Shown: positions 27,835 through 37,630, numbered from the stretch's first letter. The stretch is 64,000 nucleotides of DNA from Cytobacillus oceanisediminis 2691 (GCF_007678455.1 NZ_VEEP01000013.1:1-64000), one strand, 5' to 3'. Notes: generated by a model from the sequence alone, not told the origin. Numbers and translations are program-made.

Positions 27835-28892
27835 CGGCCAGCACTTCTTTCCCTGCGATTTTTCATTAAAATTAACCCAAAAACCGGTGCTCCGATTAAT
27901 GCCGTGATTACGCCAATCGGCAATTCCGAGGGTGCGATGATAGTCCGGGATATTAAATCAGCAAGAATCAGGAATCCACCGCCAATCAGCACCGATAACG
28001 GCAGCAAATGACGATGGTCAGGTCCCCAGACAGTCCTGGTCAGATGCGGAATGACGAGACCAACGAAACCAATCGTCCCCGATACAGCAACCGCTGAACC
28101 TGTTAAAAGGGAACCCGACAGCAAAATCAAAAGCTTCCGACGCTCGACATTGACGCCGAGATGCTGAGCCCGTTCCTCGCCAAAGGACATCGCATTCAGT
28201 TCCCTTGTATTTGCCAGTAAAATCACCAGACCAATCATAAAGAAAGGAAAAATGATTTTTATATACTCCCAGCCGCGCATCGATACGCTGCCGAGCAGCC
28301 AGCCAATGATTTGCCTCAGCTCTTCGCCTGAGAGAGCAATCATAAGCGAAATGAACGACCCTAGAAAGGAGCTTAAAATGATTCCCGTCAAAATAATGGT
28401 TTCCACCCTGAGCAGCCTGTCGACTTTCCGGGCAAAAAACAGCACAAACAACACAGTGGCGAATGCGAACAGAATGCTGAGCACCGGCAAGGTGAAGGCA
28501 CCGATCAGCGGCAGTGAGAGGCCAAAAAACAGCGTAACGACCGCACCAATGGAGGCACCTGAAGAAATCCCGAGTGTATAGGGATCTGCCAGCGGATTTC
28601 GCAACAGGCCCTGAAACGCGGCACCGGCAATCGCTAGTGACGCGCCAACCAGTCCTGCCAGCAGCACGCGGGGCAGCCTGATTTCCATAACAATACTTGC
28701 ATGCATCGGATCGATTCCCTCTCCCTGAAAACGGAAAATGTCAGCACCAATGATTTTGATGATAGCGGGTACAGGAATGGAAACCGTTCCGATCGATATT
28801 CCCAGCAGCATTGAGATGATCAAAAATGCTGCAGCAAAAACATATGCTAATCCTTTATTATTTAAAAACGTCCGGGTAAATGGCTTTTGCAA
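27831..28892 (-). CDS. btuC: Cobalamin ABC transporter permease BtuC
   Basis: This protein of about 353 aa is a FecCD-type permease with ten or so membrane helices. Signatures are RLPRVLLAGLVGASLAIAGAAFQGLLRNPLADPYTLGISSGAS and GLVIPHLTRTVWGPDHRHLLPLS. The open frame runs further upstream into btuF. I chose a TTG at 28892 because GGAGCGGAGG lies just before it and because membrane segment 1 begins about 14 residues later. It overlaps the end of btuF by about 35 bp. Confidence 0.88.
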   Translation of the reverse strand: MQKPFTRTFLNNKGLAYVFAAAFLIISMLLGISIGTVSIPVPAIIKIIGADIFRFQGEGIDPMHASIVMEIRLPRVLLAGLVGASLAIAGAAFQGLLRNPLADPYTLGISSGASIGAVVTLFFGLSLPLIGAFTLPVLSILFAFATVLFVLFFARKVDRLLRVETIILTGIILSSFLGSFISLMIALSGEELRQIIGWLLGSVSMRGWEYIKIIFPFFMIGLVILLANTRELNAMSFGEERAQHLGVNVERRKLLILLSGSLLTGSAVAVSGTIGFVGLVIPHLTRTVWGPDHRHLLPLSVLIGGGFLILADLISRTIIAPSELPIGVITALIGAPVFGLILMKNRRERSAGR

Positions 28893-29814
28893 GTACCTCC
28901 GCTCCTTCAGCGAGCCTTGGGCCAGAACGGGTAACAAGATCGGAGTGGACATCGAATACCTGCTGGTCCTTGACCGCTTTTACAGTGTTCCAGCCCTTCC
29001 GCGCAAGCACCTGCTCAACTGGCTTCTCCGTATAATATCCATAGGTTGTCACAATGACATCCGGATTACGCTCAACCATGACTTCCGGGTCGACTTTCGG
29101 CCAGCCTTCCATGTCACCGGCAGCGTTCTTCGCACCAATCAACTCAAGCATTTCATTGATAAACGTATGATTGCCGGCGGTGTAGATTTCCGGTTCAGGC
29201 GAGACCTCAACAAATACAGTCTTTTGCTCTTCTGGCTTAATGGATTCCGCTTTCTTCTTCAGTTCTGTGAAGCTGTTTTTCATCGAATCTACTAGCTCGG
29301 CTGCTTTTTCAGTCTCACCAATCGATTTTCCAATCATCTCGATTGACTGATACACTTCTTCAAATGACTGCGCATCATTCACCACGACAACCGCAATTCC
29401 TGCGTCCTTTAGTTGCTGCAGACCTTCTTTGGCCGTGTCTGCGGTGGACCCAGGGGCAAGGACAAGATCCGGCTTCAGCGAGATCATTTTTTCAATATTA
29501 AACTCGATTCCGCCGACTTTTTCCTTAGACATTGCTTCTTCTGGATAATTGTCGAAATCTGTGACGCCGACAATTGCGTCCCCGCTGTCAAGCGCATAAA
29601 CGATTTCCGTGTTGCTCGGAATCAGGGAAATGATCTTTTCAGGCTTTTCTTCAATGACAACTTCTTCATCAAACGCATCTTTTACCGTGACAGGAAATCC
29701 TGTCTTCTGTTCCTGCGCGTTTTTTTCGCCTTCCTTTTTTTCTGGCTGTGCACCAGTAGCGCAGCCAGCCAGGATCATGGCAGCCGCCACCCATATCAAC
29801 AATAATTTCTTCAT
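28858..29814 (-). CDS. btuF: Cobalamin-binding lipoprotein BtuF
   Basis: This 318-aa class III substrate-binding protein has a lipoprotein signal with LAGC at residues 15-18, followed by two lobes joined by one long helix. The family segments KIISLIPSNTEIVYALDSGDAIVGVTDFDNYPEEA and GARNA-like LIGAKNAAGDMEGWPKVDPEVMVERNPDVIV are present. It is the first gene of the operon and lies under the cobalamin riboswitch. Confidence 0.92.
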   Translation of the reverse strand: MKKLLLIWVAAAMILAGCATGAQPEKKEGEKNAQEQKTGFPVTVKDAFDEEVVIEEKPEKIISLIPSNTEIVYALDSGDAIVGVTDFDNYPEEAMSKEKVGGIEFNIEKMISLKPDLVLAPGSTADTAKEGLQQLKDAGIAVVVVNDAQSFEEVYQSIEMIGKSIGETEKAAELVDSMKNSFTELKKKAESIKPEEQKTVFVEVSPEPEIYTAGNHTFINEMLELIGAKNAAGDMEGWPKVDPEVMVERNPDVIVTTYGYYTEKPVEQVLARKGWNTVKAVKDQQVFDVHSDLVTRSGPRLAEGAEVLAKAIYPDVFK

Positions 29815-29843
29815 TTACTTCTCCTCCGTTTTTTCGATATAAA

Positions 29844-29876
29844 TAAAAAACATCTCCACCTGAAGGGGAGATGTCC
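29844..29876 (-). terminator. Expression-platform terminator of the cobalamin riboswitch
   Basis: On the minus strand the stem ACATCTCC / GGAGATGT has a T6 run after it. It lies between the riboswitch and btuF, so B12 binding probably ends transcription here. Confidence 0.8.
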
Positions 29877-29904
29877 GAGTAAGCAAATGTTTTTATCAAA
29901 AAAG

Positions 29905-30090
29905 ACATAAAGCCTGTCGGCACCTCCCTATCCTCGTAGGTTTGCTTGGTGCAATGGACAGGCAGGTCTCCTGGCTCATGGTCAATGCTCGCTGCGCCTT
30001 CCCATACATTTGTACAGTGGCATGTTGCAGCTTGCTCCCATTTACAGTGGCTGGACCGCGTTGGATTTTCACCAACTTCCCTATTAAGTC
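29905..30090 (-). promoter_or_regulatory. Cobalamin (AdoCbl) riboswitch
   Basis: On the minus strand the leader has the B12-box landmarks in order: GGTGAAAATCCAACGCGGTCC, GCCACTGTAAATGG, then GCCAGGAGACCTGCCTG (the B12 box). It precedes btuF-btuC-btuD/cbiZ-VOC and is followed by a terminator. High B12 should turn the operon off. Confidence 0.93.
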
Positions 30091-30191
30091 TTGTTATAAA
30101 AGACACCTGTTCAGATCGTTATGTAATTTTCCGCTCCAACTCATTATACACGAATTGCCAAAAGTTGCTGCAAAAATTTTGTTTTTTCGAC

Positions 30192-31046
30192 TTATTGTGC
30201 AAGCAAGCTCCATTCCTTCAACTTTTTATCGAAAACAAGCCTGCCGTCAGGATTGCTGCGGCTTGCTTCTTTATATTCATCCTGCATATCATCCATGTTG
30301 GCAAAATCTCCGATAATCCAGATCGGTATTTCAATCTTGTTGCGGTTCTGCTGGATATTCTTCAGCGAAAACACAGCCCCTTCCTTCAAGGCTGGTATCA
30401 GTGATTTCAGGATTTCCTTGCTTACAGATGGATAGGACTTCTTTTTCCGGATTCCAAGCAGCGTTTTTTCCGGTTTCATTTCTCCGAGTTTTCCTGACAG
30501 GACATTGCCAAGCATGCGGAAAAAGTCATTGAAATTGCGGTAATAGATCTTATTGAACCAGCCGTCCTCATTGGACAGGTACACAAAACGATTATTAAGC
30601 TGATTGTAAAAAGGCAGCTTCAAATGATGCTTGATATGCCCGAGATAAAGAAGTTCGGCAATTTCCTGGGCCGTCAGCACATTCAGTGCTTCCACTTCCT
30701 CAAAATCAATCCAGCAAAAATCCCCATATGCATGTACATTGGCTCCTACCAGCTTTTCGGCACTATCTCCTGGTACATACTCAAATAAAGTATGCCTGTT
30801 GAATTCGCCATCCTCATAGCGATGCTTCAACAGCAAAAGATGGTTAAATGGATCAGGCAGCGACCTCGAAAATTCATGGAATTCGATTCCGTGCGAAAGT
30901 ACATAATGGTCCCGTTCGTTCATGTGGAGATATAATAAATCCCTGCTATAAGGATGGTTCTTTTTCAACAGCAAAACCTCCCGGAAAATTCTAAGCTGCA
31001 GAATGCCAGCGGCTCCGTACAAATGACGCTTCTTCCATTCTAACAA
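30192..31046 (-). CDS. Conserved hypothetical protein, 284 aa
   Basis: I do not recognise this family. The protein is soluble, with no signal peptide or membrane helix, and is rich in aromatic and basic residues (HMNERDHYVLSHGIEFHEF; FNKIYYRNFNDFFRMLG). The C-terminal third contains PIWIIGDFANMDDMQDEY. It lies on the minus strand beside the B12 operon but upstream of the riboswitch, so it is a separate unit. Codon use is like its neighbours. Confidence 0.7.
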   Translation of the reverse strand: MLEWKKRHLYGAAGILQLRIFREVLLLKKNHPYSRDLLYLHMNERDHYVLSHGIEFHEFSRSLPDPFNHLLLLKHRYEDGEFNRHTLFEYVPGDSAEKLVGANVHAYGDFCWIDFEEVEALNVLTAQEIAELLYLGHIKHHLKLPFYNQLNNRFVYLSNEDGWFNKIYYRNFNDFFRMLGNVLSGKLGEMKPEKTLLGIRKKKSYPSVSKEILKSLIPALKEGAVFSLKNIQQNRNKIEIPIWIIGDFANMDDMQDEYKEASRSNPDGRLVFDKKLKEWSLLAQ

Positions 31047-31299
31047 AAACGGTGAAAAATATCTTATTTTGAATCCTCAAAAACATAATTATTATCCACC
31101 TTTCCAGTTAAAAGAATCCCTTTTCAAAAGAAACTAAACCCTCCTGTCATTCGTCTAATACTTATAGGGACATATTACCTGCTCAGGGATTGTGAGGATA
31201 ATATTCGTCTGCTAGCATAAAATGGTAATACATTCTCGTACAGGCGAAAGATACCTGGTAAACGATATTGTAAAAATGATTTTGGACAGGGTGTAGCAA

Positions 31300-32487
31300 A
31301 TGGATAAATCCACAAAAAAATTCGACCGCTTTGATTGGACGTTAACACTTCTCTTAATGCTGTTTTTTCTGACCAGCTGTCTCGCCATTTATAGCGCCCA
31401 GAAGACCGGGCAATATGTTGGCCAGAACTTTTTATATAAGCAAATATTCTGGTATGTCGTCGGTTCAGGTATCATTGCAGTAGTAATGATGTTCGACAGT
31501 GAACAATACCGCAAGCTCTCCTGGTATTTATACGGCTTCGGAGTTTTCCTGCTCGTCTTCCTGTTTTTCGCTCCTGCCAGCATTGCCGAAGAAAGAAACG
31601 GGGCCAAAAGCTGGTTTTTCATCGAGCCATTCGGTTCAATCCAGCCTTCTGAATTGATGAAAGTCTTTTTGATTCTTGCCTTGAGCAGCGCCATCTATAC
31701 CCACCATAAAAATCATCCTAGAAAGACACTCCAAACAGATTTCCTGCTGTTCATCAAGCTTGGCCTTATCACCGCCTTACCGTTAGGGATGATCATGATG
31801 CAGCCTGACCTCGGAACTTCCCTGGTCGTGATTGCGATTTTCACAGGAATCATCCTAGTTTCAGGCATTACGTGGAAAATCATCCTGCCTCTCTATGGCG
31901 GTGGAGCTGTACTTGGGGCCGGCATTCTGTATCTCGTCATCTGGAAGCCTGAGATCCTGAAAAAATACCTGGGGGTAAAAACGTATCAGTTTGGGCGCAT
32001 CTATGCCTGGCTTGATCCGGAGAGCTACCCGGAATATGGCTACCATCTGCTAAAATCCCTCAGTGCGATTGGCTCTGGCATGCTGACTGGAAAAGGTCTC
32101 AATGGCAGTGAAGTCTATATTCCTGAAAGCCATACAGACTTTATTTTCAGTGTCATTGGCGAGGAATTCGGCTTTGTCGGCGGCAGTTTTGTCATTAGCC
32201 TGTACTTTCTGCTTATCTACCATCTGACAAAAACGGCACTGGATACGAATGACCCTTTCAATACCTATATTAGTGCAGGTGTCATTAGCATGATTACTTT
32301 CCACGTCTTCCAAAACGTCGGAATGACCATCCAGCTGCTGCCGATAACGGGAATCCCGCTGCCTTTCATCAGTTATGGGGGAAGCTCGCTTATGGGCAAT
32401 ATGCTGGCGATGGGGCTGATTTATGGAATCCGGTTCCATCATAGAACCTATATGTTTGCCTCAAGAGACAGGAGTTTTGATCTATGA
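31300..32487 (+). CDS. FtsW/RodA/SpoVE-family SEDS glycosyltransferase
   Basis: This 395-aa protein has about ten membrane helices and is of the SEDS family, which polymerises lipid II into peptidoglycan. The catalytic Asp region is IPESHTDFIFSVIGEEFGFVGG, and the C-terminal signature is PITGIPLPFISYGGSSLMGNMLAMGLI. An ANGAKSWF-like element appears as RNGAKSWFFIEPFGSIQPSELMKV. It has its own promoter region and is followed by a coupled GNAT gene. Whether it serves elongation, division or spores cannot be told from sequence alone. Confidence 0.92.
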   Translation: MDKSTKKFDRFDWTLTLLLMLFFLTSCLAIYSAQKTGQYVGQNFLYKQIFWYVVGSGIIAVVMMFDSEQYRKLSWYLYGFGVFLLVFLFFAPASIAEERNGAKSWFFIEPFGSIQPSELMKVFLILALSSAIYTHHKNHPRKTLQTDFLLFIKLGLITALPLGMIMMQPDLGTSLVVIAIFTGIILVSGITWKIILPLYGGGAVLGAGILYLVIWKPEILKKYLGVKTYQFGRIYAWLDPESYPEYGYHLLKSLSAIGSGMLTGKGLNGSEVYIPESHTDFIFSVIGEEFGFVGGSFVISLYFLLIYHLTKTALDTNDPFNTYISAGVISMITFHVFQNVGMTIQLLPITGIPLPFISYGGSSLMGNMLAMGLIYGIRFHHRTYMFASRDRSFDL

Positions 32488-33329
32488 AGCTAGTAAGCAA
32501 TTATCGTGATAATAATGTTTTGAGGGGAAGTTTCATCCAGCTTGCCTCCGACATTTTCGGACTTGATTTTACCAACTGGCATGAAAAAGGGTATTGGGGA
32601 AGTCGATATATTCCGTTTTCCTTTACGGATGGCGGTCGGGTGATCGCGAATGTATCGGTCAATGAGCTTGAGTTGATCATAGCTGGAAAAAGCCTCAAAG
32701 CCCTGCAAATTGGTACTGTAATGACGCATCCTGATTATCGCCATAGAGGGTTGTCAGCAAGTCTGATGAACCATGTGCTGGCCGAATATGAGGGAAAGTA
32801 TGATTACGTGTATCTGTTCGCCAATGACAGCGTGCTTGATTTTTACCCGAAGTTCGGTTTTGAACGGGTTGAGGAGCACCAGTTTTCAACGATAATTCCT
32901 TCTAATACAGACCGGGCAGGATTAAGGAAACTGGAGATTCCGGCAGATCTTAAGCAGATTGAAAAAATTGTTTATGGGAGAGCGCCAGTTTCCCAGGCCT
33001 TTGCGACTGCAAACTCTGGCGGCATCACCATGTACCATATCCTGAATGTTTTTCCCGACCATCTTTATTATGCTGAGAAAGAGGACGCGATTGTCATTTT
33101 CACGGAAGAGAACGGTCAGGTCCAACTGTATGATGTAATCAGCACCTCGCCGGTGAATATCACCAATATCCTTCCTGCAGGGGAAGTTGTCTTTCATTAC
33201 ACACCTGACTACAAGGATTTGGACTTTCGATCATTTCCTTTTAAACGGGACGGAGAATTATTTGTAAAAATTGGCATCGGACAAGAGTTCCCGCGTTTTT
33301 TCAAGCACCCTCTCACATCGGAGGCATAA
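32484..33329 (+). CDS. GNAT family N-acetyltransferase
   Basis: This 281-aa protein has an N-terminal GNAT domain with the acetyl-CoA loop HPDYRHRGLSASLMNHVL (R-x-x-G-x-S) and YVYLFANDSVLDFYPKFGFERV. The C-terminal half is an additional domain without a clear name. It overlaps the SEDS gene by 4 bp (ATGA), so it is translationally coupled. The substrate is unknown. Confidence 0.88.
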   Translation: MKLVSNYRDNNVLRGSFIQLASDIFGLDFTNWHEKGYWGSRYIPFSFTDGGRVIANVSVNELELIIAGKSLKALQIGTVMTHPDYRHRGLSASLMNHVLAEYEGKYDYVYLFANDSVLDFYPKFGFERVEEHQFSTIIPSNTDRAGLRKLEIPADLKQIEKIVYGRAPVSQAFATANSGGITMYHILNVFPDHLYYAEKEDAIVIFTEENGQVQLYDVISTSPVNITNILPAGEVVFHYTPDYKDLDFRSFPFKRDGELFVKIGIGQEFPRFFKHPLTSEA

Positions 33330-33330
33330 A

Positions 33331-33460
33331 TGAAAAAAGGCTGAGACCAAGCTTACGGATTTGGTTTTGAAGTAGAAAACATCAAATATCAGTCTGAAGA
33401 CTGGCAGCCACTTATGGATTGACTTGTTAAAATGTCTGCAGGTTTATATGCTGAAGCCAT
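33331..33460 (+). pseudogene. Possible gene remnant
   Basis: This short stretch translates in pieces (GFGFEVENIKYQSEDWQPLMD, then a stop, then LVKMSAGLYAEAIKKR) and has no start, no ribosome site and an early stop. It looks like the worn end of a gene. It is followed by a terminator (33462-33495). The parent gene cannot be named. Confidence 0.35.
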
Positions 33461-33461
33461 A

Positions 33462-33495
33462 AAAAAGAGACCGTTATAGAACTATCGGTCCCTTT
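33462..33495. terminator. Terminator after the SEDS-GNAT operon
   Basis: The stem GAGACCG / CGGTCCC with imperfect inner pairs has an A-run before it and CTTTG after it. It can serve either strand. Confidence 0.6.
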
Positions 33496-33535
33496 GTATC
33501 CATATATTATCTCACCAACTAACGCTCACCTTTTG

Positions 33536-34105
33536 TCACTTCACATTTTTAAAATAATCTTCCTGAAGGAGCCCATATACAGCACAATCCTTATAATGAT
33601 TCTTGGCATTTCGAATCATGTGCTTAAAGGTTCCTTCTTGTTCCATTCCCACTTTACGCATTATTTTTCCAGAGGCTGGATTATCAGTATTATGTGATGC
33701 TGATATTTTGTGAATGTTCATATGTCTAAAGCCAAATTCAATGACAGCTCTTAATGCCTCAGTTCCATACCCCTTGTTCCACCAGGAGTAACCGATTGAA
33801 TAACCTACTTCACAATTCTCAGTCATACTATCAAAATTGAAGAGGTCAATAGCTCCAATCAATTCACCACTTGCTTTCAGTTCTATACCCCAATAACAGA
33901 AATCCTGGGTATCATATTTACTTACGATTTCTGTTACCCTCTCAATAGTTTCTGCTAAAGACTTGTGTGCACCTTTTATAAGATTATCCATTACTCGATC
34001 ATCTGAAAGCCAATGATCAAATATACTTTGAGCATCAGAAAGTTCAATCTTCCGAAGAACTAATCGATCCGTTTCTAATCTGGATGTACCATAATAATTA
34101 ATCAT
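33536..34105 (-). CDS. RimJ/RimL-type GNAT acetyltransferase
   Basis: This 189-aa protein has the usual N-terminal RLETDRLVLRKIELSDAQSIFDHW and the acetyl-CoA segment IGYSWWNKGYGTEALRAVIEFGFRHM followed by NPASGKIMRKVGMEQEGTF. The family acetylates protein N-termini or small amines; the target here is unknown. It is monocistronic. Confidence 0.9.
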   Translation of the reverse strand: MINYYGTSRLETDRLVLRKIELSDAQSIFDHWLSDDRVMDNLIKGAHKSLAETIERVTEIVSKYDTQDFCYWGIELKASGELIGAIDLFNFDSMTENCEVGYSIGYSWWNKGYGTEALRAVIEFGFRHMNIHKISASHNTDNPASGKIMRKVGMEQEGTFKHMIRNAKNHYKDCAVYGLLQEDYFKNVK

Positions 34106-34237
34106 TTTCTCACCCGCCTGACCAAATCATATCAATCACTAATATTTTCTTCACCTTACTCTGAAAACCCTTCTTCACCTAAACTGCTAACGTTTAAGTG
34201 TATAACTTCACAAAATAACTTAAACAATTCCATAAAC

Positions 34238-34276
34238 GCAAAAAACGCACAGCAAGTCAATTTTTGCTGAGCGTTT
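34238..34276 (-). terminator. Terminator of the TauE/SafE gene
   Basis: On the minus strand AACGCTCAGCAA / TTGCTGTGCGTT has one mismatch and ends in TTTTTGCG. Confidence 0.75.
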
Positions 34277-34377
34277 TCAAGTGGGAATTTACATAGATTT
34301 TGTTTGCTGATTAAGTTGCAAATTGGTGTGTGCATTTAGTTTTTCTACTCCTAAACCGAATCCATTAAGACCAAGCA

Positions 34378-35238
34378 TCAGCCTTTTTCCATTGCCTTTG
34401 TCCTGATTTTACCGATGGCCCTTACAAAGAAGTACACAATGAAGATTCCCATGAGTACAAGCCCGGTTTTGTTCAGGTCAACCAGCTTCAGAACAGCTCC
34501 TGCCAGCGTGACAATGTAAAGGATCCCTAACATCGCATTCATTTCTTTGTTTTCAAAATATGCAGTCATTCTGGCACCGAATTGAGCGCCGACTAACGCA
34601 CCGGCAATCAGCATCAAACCAATGAAGTAATCGATTTGTGTGTTGACCGCATAGGAAATGAAACCAACTGAGACGATGAGCAGCACTGCAAACAAACTCG
34701 TTCCGACTGCTTTTTTAGGATTGAATCCCAGCGAGGTGATGATAAGCGGGACAATGATGAAGCCGCCTCCTACTCCAAGCGATGCCGAAACAAAGCCGCC
34801 GACGAACCCAACTGCTAAAAGCTTTGGTACCGAAAAATGAGCGGGTGCGGGATTCTCTCCGTCTTTCTTTTTGCCCTGGCGAATCATTTTTATCGCAAAA
34901 TAAGCGAGCAGCACAATATAAAGGAACGGAATGCCAATGTCATCCCAGCCCCGCGCTTCAAGAGCATATACAATCGGCCGGGCCAGCTGTGTCGCGACAA
35001 TCCCGCTTAGCCCCATGATCAGTCCCTCTTTCCAGAGGATATTTTTCATGCGGATGTGAGCGGCAATCCCTGACATTGATGTGCCCACCGTGAAAAACAA
35101 GCTCGTCGTGATCGCTTCAAGCGGCGAAAAACCAATCAATAGTAAGATCGGTGTCAGGATAAAACCTCCCCCAACTCCGAAGAAACCCGACATTACGCTG
35201 ATCAATCCGCCCAGCAGCAGAAAAGGTATATATTCCAT
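34378..35238 (-). CDS. TauE/SafE sulfite or sulfonate exporter family protein
   Basis: This 286-aa protein has eight hydrophobic segments with two inverted-repeat signatures, SGFFGVGGGFILTPILLLIGFSPLEAITTSLF and SASLGVGGGFIIVPLIITSLGFNPKKAVGTSLF. The family moves sulfite, sulfonates or related anions. The ATG at 35238 follows AAAGGGATGTTG. There is no neighbouring sulfur gene to fix the substrate. Confidence 0.92.
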   Translation of the reverse strand: MEYIPFLLLGGLISVMSGFFGVGGGFILTPILLLIGFSPLEAITTSLFFTVGTSMSGIAAHIRMKNILWKEGLIMGLSGIVATQLARPIVYALEARGWDDIGIPFLYIVLLAYFAIKMIRQGKKKDGENPAPAHFSVPKLLAVGFVGGFVSASLGVGGGFIIVPLIITSLGFNPKKAVGTSLFAVLLIVSVGFISYAVNTQIDYFIGLMLIAGALVGAQFGARMTAYFENKEMNAMLGILYIVTLAGAVLKLVDLNKTGLVLMGIFIVYFFVRAIGKIRTKAMEKG

Positions 35239-35374
35239 AGACAACATCCCTTTTATAGACTATTTCCTTTTTTAGGATACCATTAATAATTGGCTCTTGC
35301 AGAATTATAAATGGTATACTTCTAATTAGGCTCAATTGACACTTACTATAACAATTCAAAGGAGATACTGTTTA

Positions 35375-35953
35375 ATGTCTGAATGGATTCACTCGATTGA
35401 AGAATGGCTGCTTGAATTTGGTTCATGGGGATTATTCTTCGTCTCTTTCCTGGAATCTTCTTTTTTCCCGATTCCTCCCGATGTTTTGCTGATTCCGATG
35501 GGGATCTCCAACCCTGACAAGGCTCTCTGGTATGCCTTCATCACCACAACCAGTTCCGTGCTCGGTGCCCTGCTTGGCTGGTATATCGGCAAAAAAGTCG
35601 GCCGTCCCATCCTTCGATATTTTATAAAAGAAGAGAAAATTGTCCTGGTCGAACGCTATTTCGAGAAATACGGTGCAATGGCCATCCTGATTGCCGGCTT
35701 TACACCTATTCCATATAAAGTCTTCACGATTTTTTCCGGAATCTCAAACGTCAAGATTCCTACACTCATCATCTGGTCCATCATCGGCCGCGGCCTGCGC
35801 TTCTTCCTTGAAGCAGCCATCATTGTTGCACTGGGCGACAAAGCCATGCCGTTCATCGAAGAAAACTTCGCAATGCTGACAATTGCCCTCGGAGCTGTCG
35901 TGATTATTGGATATTTGATTTATATGTATCTAAAAAGATCGAAGAAATCATAA
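35375..35953 (+). CDS. DedA family membrane protein
   Basis: This 192-aa protein has FLESSFFPIPPDVLLIPMG, a GALLGWYIGKKVGRPIL motif, FTPIPYKVFTIFSGI and a hydrophobic C-terminus. DedA/VTT proteins have been linked to moving undecaprenyl-phosphate or phospholipids across the membrane and to proton homeostasis. The ATG at 35375 follows AAAGGAGATAC. Confidence 0.92.
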   Translation: MSEWIHSIEEWLLEFGSWGLFFVSFLESSFFPIPPDVLLIPMGISNPDKALWYAFITTTSSVLGALLGWYIGKKVGRPILRYFIKEEKIVLVERYFEKYGAMAILIAGFTPIPYKVFTIFSGISNVKIPTLIIWSIIGRGLRFFLEAAIIVALGDKAMPFIEENFAMLTIALGAVVIIGYLIYMYLKRSKKS

Positions 35954-35956
35954 AGG

Positions 35957-36003
35957 TTCATAAAAAATGCTTGGAGCCTAGATGGGCTTCAAGCATTTTT
36001 TAT
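35957..36003 (+). terminator. Terminator of the DedA gene
   Basis: AAAAAATGCTTG-gAGCC / GGCTtCAAGCATTTTTT forms a long stem with T6. Confidence 0.85.
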
Positions 36004-36029
36004 AGTTGATCGTTAGTTGTAGAAAGCCA

Positions 36030-36440
36030 TCATTTTTCGAATCTAACTAACGTTTTTTCTGGTATTTCAATCTGGTCAATATCAAAGTTATTGATTTGGA
36101 AGATGATCTCACCCTCTCGCTTATCCTTTTCTTCTCCAATCCAACAACTATACAGTTCAAAATAATCCCCTTTTACAAGATAGTTGTTCATTCTATTACA
36201 AAGTTCTAACAGCTTTACTTTTGATTCAGCACATGTTTCTTGGTCCATATATTCCGAAATCTCAATTCCCCAGTGACTTGATACCTCGTAAACATAAGGG
36301 GTAGTCAACTGATATTTCTTTACATTTTGGAGTTCTCTTTCTCCTGCAAAACAACTTCCAATGTAAAAAAAACCACCTGAAGATCCATCATCGTTTATTG
36401 ATAATTCTATATTGCAGCCAATGTAGGAAGCTAAACTCAT
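36030..36440 (-). CDS. Hypothetical protein, 136 aa
   Basis: I do not recognise this protein. It is acidic and soluble, with a predicted alpha/beta mix (GGFFYIGSCFAGERELQNVKKYQL; FELYSCWIGEEKDKREGEIIFQINNFDIDQIEI). The small acidic layout resembles immunity-type proteins, but no toxin gene is beside it. It has AAGGGATTGA upstream of the ATG at 36440. The region is more AT-rich than the conserved blocks. Confidence 0.6.
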   Translation of the reverse strand: MSLASYIGCNIELSINDDGSSGGFFYIGSCFAGERELQNVKKYQLTTPYVYEVSSHWGIEISEYMDQETCAESKVKLLELCNRMNNYLVKGDYFELYSCWIGEEKDKREGEIIFQINNFDIDQIEIPEKTLVRFEK

Positions 36441-36446
36441 TCTCAA

Positions 36447-36826
36447 TCAATCCCTTGGTAACCTTTTTAAACTACTCTACACCGTTTATTTAAAAAGAAT
36501 GAGGAACATTTTCGGTCGCACATTGGGCATAGCTTGCACCCGATACTAAACTTAATTTATAAAGGACAGTATTTATTTTTTTGACGTTCTGAGTTTTCAG
36601 ACGGTCCTATTTTCAGGCAACCTTGCCGCTGCAATAATTGGAACCATTTACAACACATCTTCTTTTACCAAATCAATTTTACGAAAATAAAGACCCTCTA
36701 GAAAGTATACAAACTAAATTGAAATTTGGGAGGATTATTACTCTGTTTTAGAGAAATGGTTCTCGTTAGGACCAATATAGTAGGGCATTTTAGGCGATAA
36801 CTTAATTTTGGCTGGGAGTGATTGAT
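36447..36826. other. Intergenic region, nothing recognised
   Basis: This 380-bp gap separates divergent genes (36030-36440 minus, 36827-37630 plus) and should contain both promoters. I see no ORF, repeat or strong hairpin. Confidence 0.5.
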
Positions 36827-37630
36827 TTGAAAATTGCCATTTTGTCTGATATTCATGAAGGTTTAAACCGGAAAAATACCGGTACTGATATTATGACTGT
36901 GCTAAAAAGATGGATTGAAGCCCATTTACCTGATGTGTTCATTATAAGCGGTGATATGACCGCAGGCCCTAAAAAAACCCTTGATCTTTTAAATCAATTA
37001 CAAAGTGATTTTCCACAAACCAGGGTTTTATTTGTGCATGGAAACCACGATATTTATTATGAGGATTCAAAAACCTCTTACGAAATACTGCTTGAGTTTC
37101 CAGGTAATCTTGGAAGTGGACCAATTGAGTTAAACAATGATTGGGTGATTATCGGCGATGGGGGCTGGTATGATTATACTTTTGGAGTAAAGGGTTATAC
37201 GAGAGAACAATTTGCACTCGGGAAGTTTAATAAATTCACTTGGCCAGACAAGCTATATGCAAATTGGCCCGGTCAGGATCAGGATGAAACAGAGCGTTAT
37301 TGTGAAAAGTTAGAGGGGTGGCTAAGTGCGTATAGCGGGAAAAATATTATCATGGTCACACATTTCGTCCCTTTTCCCAAGTTTGTTATATATAAGGACG
37401 ACCCTAGCTGGGACTTTTTCAATGCCATGATGGGCAGTTCACGTTTCGGGGAATTAGCAGTGAAATATGGCGTGAAAAAATATATTTTTGGCCATATTCA
37501 TAGACGATATCACGAACAGTATAAAGGAATGGAAATCATCTGTAACCCGTTAGGCTACTACCCTCACGAATGGGACTGTGAATCAGTGGAGGAAGAGATT
37601 TTTTCAAGAGTTAAAGTGATAGAAATTTAA
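36827..37630 (+). CDS. Calcineurin-like metallophosphoesterase
   Basis: This 267-aa protein has the metallophosphoesterase signature residues in order: AILSDIHEG (D-x-H), VFIISGDMTAGP (GD), FVHGNHDIYYE (GNHD), MVTHFVPFP (H) and FGHIHRRYHE (GH-x-H). It likely uses two metals to cut a phosphomono- or diester; the substrate is unknown. The start chosen is TTG at 36827, with GGGAG 8 nt upstream. Confidence 0.9.
   Translation: MKIAILSDIHEGLNRKNTGTDIMTVLKRWIEAHLPDVFIISGDMTAGPKKTLDLLNQLQSDFPQTRVLFVHGNHDIYYEDSKTSYEILLEFPGNLGSGPIELNNDWVIIGDGGWYDYTFGVKGYTREQFALGKFNKFTWPDKLYANWPGQDQDETERYCEKLEGWLSAYSGKNIIMVTHFVPFPKFVIYKDDPSWDFFNAMMGSSRFGELAVKYGVKKYIFGHIHRRYHEQYKGMEIICNPLGYYPHEWDCESVEEEIFSRVKVIEI

Noticed and set aside
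29669-30106. Minus-strand reading frame across the cobalamin leader
   Set aside because: It runs through the riboswitch and terminator and into btuF in another frame; the RNA elements explain the region.
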